Made by a program: the position numbers and the translations under genes
The notes under the pieces: generated by a model
What the model was told of the DNA's origin: nothing
The model's database searches: none
Seen by the model: the letters and a program-made list of their open reading frames with translations, nothing else
Source: Flexivirga caeni
Lineage (GTDB): Bacteria; Actinomycetota; Actinomycetes; Actinomycetales; Dermatophilaceae
Assembly: GCF_003724155.1 (NCBI RefSeq)
Contig: NZ_RJJQ01000011.1
Span: forward strand, 142,243 to 206,242
DNA: 64,000 bases
Reading direction: 5' to 3'
Shown: piece by piece, positions 59,731 through 64,000 of the stretch
Layout: each line of letters opens with the position of its first letter
Numbering within the stretch: the stretch's first letter is position 1

Positions 59731-61893
59731 ATGGCAGCAAAGACGACCGGTGGCCCGAGCGCTGGCGACAACAAGCTCAAGTCCCTCGACACCGTCCTGG
59801 CTCAGATCGAGAAGGCGCACGGCAAGGGCGCGGTCATGCGCCTGGGCGACGACGTCCGGCCACCGATCGACGTGATCCCCACCGGCGCCATCGCGCTCGA
59901 CGTCGCGCTCGGCATCGGCGGTCTCCCGCGCGGTCGTGTCGTCGAGATCTACGGTCCCGAGTCATCGGGTAAGACCACTGTCGCCCTGCACGCGGTGGCC
60001 AGTGCCCAGCGCGCCGGTGGCATCGCGGCATTCATCGACGCCGAGCACGCTCTCGACCCCGAATACGCCAAGAAGCTCGGTGTCGACACCGACGCACTCC
60101 TGGTCAGCCAGCCCGACACCGGTGAGCAGGCGCTGGAGATCGCCGACATGCTGATCCGCTCCGGCTCGCTGGACATCATCGTCGTCGACTCGGTCGCTGC
60201 ACTCGTGCCGCGCGCCGAGATCGAGGGCGAGATGGGTGACAGCCACGTCGGTCTGCAGGCCCGGCTGATGTCCCAGGCGCTGCGCAAGATCACCGGCGCG
60301 CTCAACAACACCGGCACCACCGCGATCTTCATCAACCAGTTGCGCGAGAAGATCGGGGTCATGTTCGGCTGCTTCTCCTACGGCACCCGGGTGACGCTCG
60401 CAGACGGCACGACGGAGAAGATCGGCAAGATCGTCAACCAGCAGCTTGAGGTCGAGGTTCGCACCTATGACCCGGACACCAATCGGATCGTCAACCGGCC
60501 GGTCACCGGGTGGTTCGACAACGGTGTCACCGACAAGTTCCTGCAATTCACGGTCGAGAAGTCCGGCGGTAATGGGCGGTCACAGTTCGCCGCGACCGAA
60601 AACCACCTCATTCGCACTCCCGGCGGTTGGCGCGAAGCGGCCGAGATCATCCCCGGCGACCGGGTCATGGTGAGTGAGACTGCGCGACTCAGCGACCAGC
60701 AGTGGCAGGTCGTGCTCGGTGGCTTGATGGGGGACGGTCACCTGACCCCCAACACTCAGGGCCGGCACGGCGTGCGGTTCCGCATGGGCCACGGCGCCAC
60801 GCAGGTGGACTACCTGGACTGGAAGTGCGCGATGCTCGGCAACATCGGGCAATCACGATCTGAGCGGCCGAACGGCGCTGTGCACGTTGATCTTTCGCCT
60901 CTTCCTGAACTCGGCGAGTTGCGTGAGGTGATCTACTGGGGTGACGGCAAGAAGCACCTCACGGACGATTTCCTCAAGGCGCTGACACCACTTGCTCTCG
61001 CCGTCTGGTTCATGGACGACGGTTCGTTCACCATGAGGTCCAAGGGTTTGCAGGAGCGCACGGCCGGGGGTAGCGGTCGCATCGAGATCTGTGTCGAGGC
61101 ATTCAGCGAGGCATCGAGGGCGCGAGTCGCCTCCTACTTGCGGGACGTGCACGGCGTGGATTGTCGGCTTCGCCTCAGCGGTGAGCGACAGGTCGCCGTG
61201 CTGACGATGTCACGTGCGGGGACCGATCGGTTCCAGGAGATCGTCGCGCCCTATGTGCATCCGTCGATGGCCTACAAGCTGCTGCCCCGTCTGCAAGGCA
61301 AGTTTGCCGTGGAGCCGGAGTTCGTGGAGCCCCGCGGCGTCCTGGTTCCCGCATCCGTGCTCGACGTTCACGTCAAGCCGCGCACCCGCTCGATGCACCG
61401 GTTCGACATCGAGGTTGCCGGGACGCACAACTACTTCGTGGATGGCGTGATGGTGCACAACAGCCCCGAAACCACCACAGGTGGCAAGGCGTTGAAGTTC
61501 TACGCCTCGGTCCGGTTGGACGTGCGCCGCATCGAGACGCTGAAGGACGGCACCGACGCGGTCGGCAACCGCACCCGCGTCAAGGTCGTCAAGAACAAGG
61601 TGTCCCCACCGTTCAAGCAGGCCGAGTTCGACATCCTCTACGGCCAGGGCATTTCCCGCGAGGGTGGCCTCATCGACATGGGCGTCGAGCAGGGTTTCGT
61701 GCGCAAGGCCGGCGCTTGGTACACCTACGAGGGCGACCAGCTGGGCCAGGGAAAGGAGAACGCCCGCAACTTCCTCAAGGACAACCCCGACCTGGCGGAC
61801 GAGCTGGAGAAGAAGATCAAGGAGAAGCTCGGCGTCGGCCCCAAGACCGAGGCGCCGGCCGAGGATTCCGTGGTCACCGCGGTCGACTTCTGA
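59731..61893 (+). CDS. recA: recombinase RecA, with intein
   Basis: 720 aa precursor from the ATG at 59731 (AAGGAG eight bases upstream). Removing the 364-aa intein leaves a 356-aa RecA. Extein features: Walker A GPESSGKT at 75-82, [32 protein letters not shown] immediately before the intein, [16 protein letters not shown] immediately after, and the C-terminal acidic-basic tail. RecA forms filaments on single-stranded DNA, pairs homologous strands and triggers LexA cleavage. Expression is probably SOS-controlled. recX follows after 78 bp. Confidence 0.97.
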   Translation: MAAKTTGGPSAGDNKLKSLDTVLAQIEKAHGKGAVMRLGDDVRPPIDVIPTGAIALDVALGIGGLPRGRVVEIYGPESSGKTTVALHAVASAQRAGGIAAFIDAEHALDPEYAKKLGVDTDALLVSQPDTGEQALEIADMLIRSGSLDIIVVDSVAALVPRAEIEGEMGDSHVGLQARLMSQALRKITGALNNTGTTAIFINQLREKIGVMFGCFSYGTRVTLADGTTEKIGKIVNQQLEVEVRTYDPDTNRIVNRPVTGWFDNGVTDKFLQFTVEKSGGNGRSQFAATENHLIRTPGGWREAAEIIPGDRVMVSETARLSDQQWQVVLGGLMGDGHLTPNTQGRHGVRFRMGHGATQVDYLDWKCAMLGNIGQSRSERPNGAVHVDLSPLPELGELREVIYWGDGKKHLTDDFLKALTPLALAVWFMDDGSFTMRSKGLQERTAGGSGRIEICVEAFSEASRARVASYLRDVHGVDCRLRLSGERQVAVLTMSRAGTDRFQEIVAPYVHPSMAYKLLPRLQGKFAVEPEFVEPRGVLVPASVLDVHVKPRTRSMHRFDIEVAGTHNYFVDGVMVHNSPETTTGGKALKFYASVRLDVRRIETLKDGTDAVGNRTRVKVVKNKVSPPFKQAEFDILYGQGISREGGLIDMGVEQGFVRKAGAWYTYEGDQLGQGKENARNFLKDNPDLADELEKKIKEKLGVGPKTEAPAEDSVVTAVDF
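60370..61461 (+). mobile_element. RecA intein with LAGLIDADG homing endonuclease
   Basis: 364 aa, precursor residues C214 to N577. Block A begins [19 protein letters not shown]; block B is [14 protein letters not shown]. Two DOD motifs are seen, LGGLMGDG (329-336) and WFMDDG (426-431), both with the catalytic aspartates. The C-terminal splice end is [11 protein letters not shown] with H576 and N577, followed by Ser. All residues needed for splicing and cutting are present. The insertion point, after the Gly of MFG and before SPETTTGG, is the RecA-b site known from Mycobacterium leprae, not the M. tuberculosis site. Confidence 0.95.
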
Positions 61894-61896
61894 TCC

Positions 61897-61940
61897 TCAT
61901 CTCGGGGGACCGGCGGCGGGCGTCTGGTCCCCCGAGATGA
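61897..61940 (+). terminator. 15-bp hairpin between recA and recX
   Basis: Perfect arms TCATCTCGGGGGACC (61897-61911) and its complement (61926-61940), starting 3 bases after the recA stop codon. No U run follows, so it may only reduce read-through, giving much RecA and little RecX from one transcript. Confidence 0.6.
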
Positions 61941-61971
61941 CCTCCACGTATGACGAAGGCGGGCGCTGCAG

Positions 61972-62745
61972 ATGAATCCCTTTGACAGTGCACAGGATTC
62001 GCTACCGGACTTCCTCGATCCCGCGGACGTGATCGTCGGCCCCTGGGCCGGTTCGAGCGTAACCGGTCGGCCGGGCGGCGACGTCGAGGCAGACGGGCGG
62101 GAGACCGGGGATCGGGACTCCACGCGGTGGGGGAGCGAGCGACGCAGCAGCGGCGGCCGCTCGGCGGTCGTGTCCGACCGTAGCGGTGCGGGAGTCGGAA
62201 GACGTGCGGCGCGCCAGGCACGCAACGACCGCGAGCCGCCCGCGGATCGCGGCGGCCGCGACGCCGACCCGCACGAAGTCGCCCGGGCCATCGTGCTGCG
62301 CCGGTTCACTGCCGCGCCATGCAGTCGCCAGCAGCTGGCCGACACGCTGCGCGAGCGCGGTTGTGACGATCAGGTGGCGACCGAGGTGCTTGACCGGCTT
62401 CAAGAGGTCGGGCTGATCGATGACGCCGCCAACGCCGAAGCCCTGGTGCGGTCCAAGCTCTCCCGCCGCGGCCTCGCGCGGCGGGCGATCGCCCAGGAGT
62501 TGCGCGGCAAGGGCTTCGACGACGACGTGATCAACGATCAGCTCGACGCGATCGACGACGAGACCGAACGCGACCGAGCACGACAACTCGTCGACAAGAA
62601 GCTGCGCACCATGCATGGCCTTGACGCCACCGTCCAGGCCCGCCGTCTCGCGGGAATGCTTGCGCGCAAAGGATATTCGTCAGCCATCGCCTGGTCGGTG
62701 ATCCGCGAGGCGATTGCGGATGCGCCGGAGCATCAGCCGGACTGA
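61972..62745 (+). CDS. recX: regulatory protein RecX
   Basis: 257 aa. The RecX three-helix repeats occupy about 105-257: HEVARAIVLRRFTAAPCSRQ, LQEVGLIDDAANAEAL, SRRGLARRAIAQELRGKG, and RRLAGMLARKGYSSAIAWSVI. It binds RecA filaments and limits their activity. The first ~100 residues are a low-complexity extension rich in Arg, Gly, Ser and Asp, longer than in most RecX proteins. Start codon is the first ATG after the recA hairpin. Confidence 0.9.
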   Translation: MNPFDSAQDSLPDFLDPADVIVGPWAGSSVTGRPGGDVEADGRETGDRDSTRWGSERRSSGGRSAVVSDRSGAGVGRRAARQARNDREPPADRGGRDADPHEVARAIVLRRFTAAPCSRQQLADTLRERGCDDQVATEVLDRLQEVGLIDDAANAEALVRSKLSRRGLARRAIAQELRGKGFDDDVINDQLDAIDDETERDRARQLVDKKLRTMHGLDATVQARRLAGMLARKGYSSAIAWSVIREAIADAPEHQPD

Positions 62746-62810
62746 CAGTGTCCCCGCGTGTGCGGGGTCGATGAGCCTCGAAACGGGCATCGTCGCCGTA
62801 CGGTGAGGGT

Positions 62811-63437
62811 GTGGCACGTTCAGGCGAACCGTGGAACATCAACATCCACTACGACCGGTTGCTCGTCGGCTGCGCCCGGCCTGGCAGCCGCGTCCTCGAC
62901 GTTGGCTGCGGCGACGGTTTCTTGAGCGCGCGACTTGCTGCCGCCGGATGCGAGGTTACCGCTTTGGATGCTGACGCCGGCGTCCTGGAGCGTGCCCGGG
63001 ATCGCTGGGCAGACCGCGACGTCGGCTGGGTCCATGGGGACGTACTTTCCTACCCATTTCAACTGGAAAGCTTCGACGTGGTCGTGTCGAATGCGACCTT
63101 GCATCATCTGCCGGACACGGAGCAGGGGCTGCTGCGTCTTCGCGATCTGCTCCGGCCGGGCGGTCGCCTGGGCGTTGTCGGATTTGCTCGCAATGGCATT
63201 GTCGACTGGCCCATGTCACTGGTCGGTGCCGTGGGAATCCTCGCCGCGAATAGCGCCCGTGGGAAGTGGCAGCATTCCGCTCCGATCGTCTGGCCGCCGC
63301 CACTGACCTATGGACAGGTGCGTCGCACCTCCGGTCGCGTGCTCCCGGGCCGGCATTACCGGCGCCTGTGGCTGGGCAGGTATTGGCTGTCCTGGACCAA
63401 ACCTCGCCTGCTCCCGGGCGGCCGAGCGGTGTCTTGA
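62811..63437 (+). CDS. class I SAM-dependent methyltransferase
   Basis: 208 aa from a GTG at 62811. SAM-binding motif I is VLDVGCGDG at 28-36, the acidic residue D53 ends strand 2 (VTALDADAG), and SFDVVVSNATLHHLPD and LRPGGRLGVVGF follow. It belongs to the Methyltransf_11/UbiE-like group; substrate unknown. The C terminus has a basic Trp-rich end (LWLGRYWLSWTKPRLLPG). Only a weak ribosome-binding site (GAGG, close to the start) is present. Confidence 0.85.
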   Translation: MARSGEPWNINIHYDRLLVGCARPGSRVLDVGCGDGFLSARLAAAGCEVTALDADAGVLERARDRWADRDVGWVHGDVLSYPFQLESFDVVVSNATLHHLPDTEQGLLRLRDLLRPGGRLGVVGFARNGIVDWPMSLVGAVGILAANSARGKWQHSAPIVWPPPLTYGQVRRTSGRVLPGRHYRRLWLGRYWLSWTKPRLLPGGRAVS

Positions 63438-63533
63438 GTAGCGGAGGAGCGGGGCGGGCGGAACGTTCCGGATGACGCGGCGGGAGGAGCGAATCGCCTC
63501 CTGGGCGGCCGAGTAGTACTGGAGCAGCCTGTC

Positions 63534-63700
63534 CTGAGTGGTGGAGGAGTAGAACGGGGAGCGTATCGAGGGGCACCGCGGAGAGTGCTTCCGAGATCCA
63601 GGCGCCGCTGCGGTTGACGGCCGAAACGGCCGGTGACGGTGCAGCAGCGGCGTCAGCGGTGGTTTCGGGCGTCAGCGAGCGGTTCGACCGTCAGCCGGCG
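63534..63700. repeat. composite dispersed repeat, second copy
   Basis: GAGTGGTGGAGGAGTAGAAC then GCGTATCGAG (63534-63570), followed by arms at 63616-63638 (GACGGCCGAAACGG...) and 63651-63673 around GTGCAGCAGCGG. Order and spacing agree with the copy at 12049-12195; several arm changes are paired. A degenerate unit also lies at 63436-63470. Confidence 0.7.
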
Positions 63701-63768
63701 GAGCGAACCTTCTTCTGCACGGCGGTCCGCCGCGCCGGGTGGCCGGCCGAGTAGCCAGGGGGAGCCTG

Positions 63769-63838
63769 TCCGTGAGTAGCGGGGGACGTACGGAGGGCGC
63801 AGCCGAGGAGGGCGCAGCAGAGGAGGGCGTATCGAGGC
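63769..63838. repeat. expanded GTATCGAG repeat unit
   Basis: GAGTAGCGGGGGACGTACGG is followed by nearly tandem GAGGGCGCAGCCGAG and GAGGGCGCAGCAGAG before GAGGGCGTATCGAGG. It is a member of the same family as 49354 with an internal 15-bp duplication. Confidence 0.55.
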
Positions 63839-63853
63839 CCGGGCGCCCTCTCG

Positions 63854-64000
63854 TCGAGCGGGGTACTTCGGTGTCGAGCGGGGTAGATATCCGGGGTTTG
63901 AGTGTGTGTGGTTGTACCCCGGTCGGTGGGCTTCTACCCCGCTCGGTGAGAGGAGCGCGCAGCTCGAGGTCGTATGCCGGTCGGCGGGTTTGTACCCCGC
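63854..64000. repeat. four-motif dyad element, copy 3, running off the right edge
   Basis: Forward cores TCGAGCGGGGTAC (63854-63866) and TCGAGCGGGGTA (63874-63885), inverted cores GTACCCCGGTCGG (63914-63926) and TACCCCGCTCGG (63935-63946), then another inverted core beginning at 63992. The region 63438-64000 holds no gene, only these repeats. Confidence 0.75.

Overview
The window is a chromosomal segment from a high-GC actinobacterium. The gene order dapB, thyA/DHFR, dapA, rnj, ftsK, rimO, pgsA, cinA, clgR, (nei), (lhr), DUF3046, recA, recX follows the conserved actinobacterial backbone. GTG/TTG starts, ATGA/GTGA overlaps, a c-di-AMP (ydaO) leader on rpf and a SAM-IV leader agree with this. 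I would place it in Micrococcales, perhaps near Dermacoccaceae/Intrasporangiaceae. That family guess is weak and comes mainly from the style of the dispersed GTATCGAG repeats. I saw no rRNA, tRNA, CRISPR array, transposase or phage gene.

Layout. 0-5 kb: a phosphotransferase-like gene, then a NarL-type two-component system divergent from an ABC-2 exporter. 4.8-12 kb: a catabolic island for polyamine/omega-amino acids (aminobutyraldehyde dehydrogenase, MocR-type regulator, CoA-acylating semialdehyde dehydrogenase, class III aminotransferase, FAD amine oxidoreductase) around a compact divergent promoter that looks leaderless on both sides. 12-16 kb: HD-domain protein, CtaG-like protein, DHA2 MFS pump. 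16-25 kb: dapB, GATase, tyrosine phosphatase, acetyltransferase, truncated PaaE-like reductase, a DHFR-Nudix fusion, thyA, dapA and RNase J. 25-30.5 kb: a phosphotransferase gene bounded by direct repeats, rpf under a ydaO riboswitch, a class V aminotransferase under a SAM-IV riboswitch, and a degenerate patch with an acetyltransferase remnant and an orphan secreted protein. 30.7-34 kb: FtsK and a membrane protein. 34-42 kb: the complete potassium operon kdpFABCDE. 42-49 kb: dipeptidase, rimO, pgsA, cinA, clgR, Nei-type glycosylase and a second NarL-type two-component system. 49-56 kb: a second ABC-2 exporter and Lhr helicase. 56-63.4 kb: an SDR/carboxymuconolactone decarboxylase-like pair, DUF3046, a frameshifted SigE-type sigma factor with its partner membrane protein, intein-containing recA with a LexA box, recX and a methyltransferase. 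The last 560 bases contain only dispersed repeats.

The most unusual layer is the dispersed short repeats. (1) A ~46-bp palindrome occurs between dapA and rnj and, in frame, inside rimO, where it adds about 16 residues to the protein. (2) A ~27-bp element beginning at ATGA sits at two operon junctions (dapA/rnj and kdpA/kdpB). In one place it makes a 42-codon bridging ORF and in the other it forms the N terminus of KdpB. (3) Elements built from two short motifs followed by their inverted copies occur several times. One family (core CCGAGCGGGGTAC) flanks a phosphotransferase gene as direct repeats; others with different cores have a similar layout. (4) A composite GTATCGAG plus 23-bp dyad element occurs at 12.1 and 63.6 kb.

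Assignments rest on motif recognition by eye. Start codons were chosen by ribosome-binding sites, overlaps and family N termini. Repeat families were found by reading and are probably incomplete.
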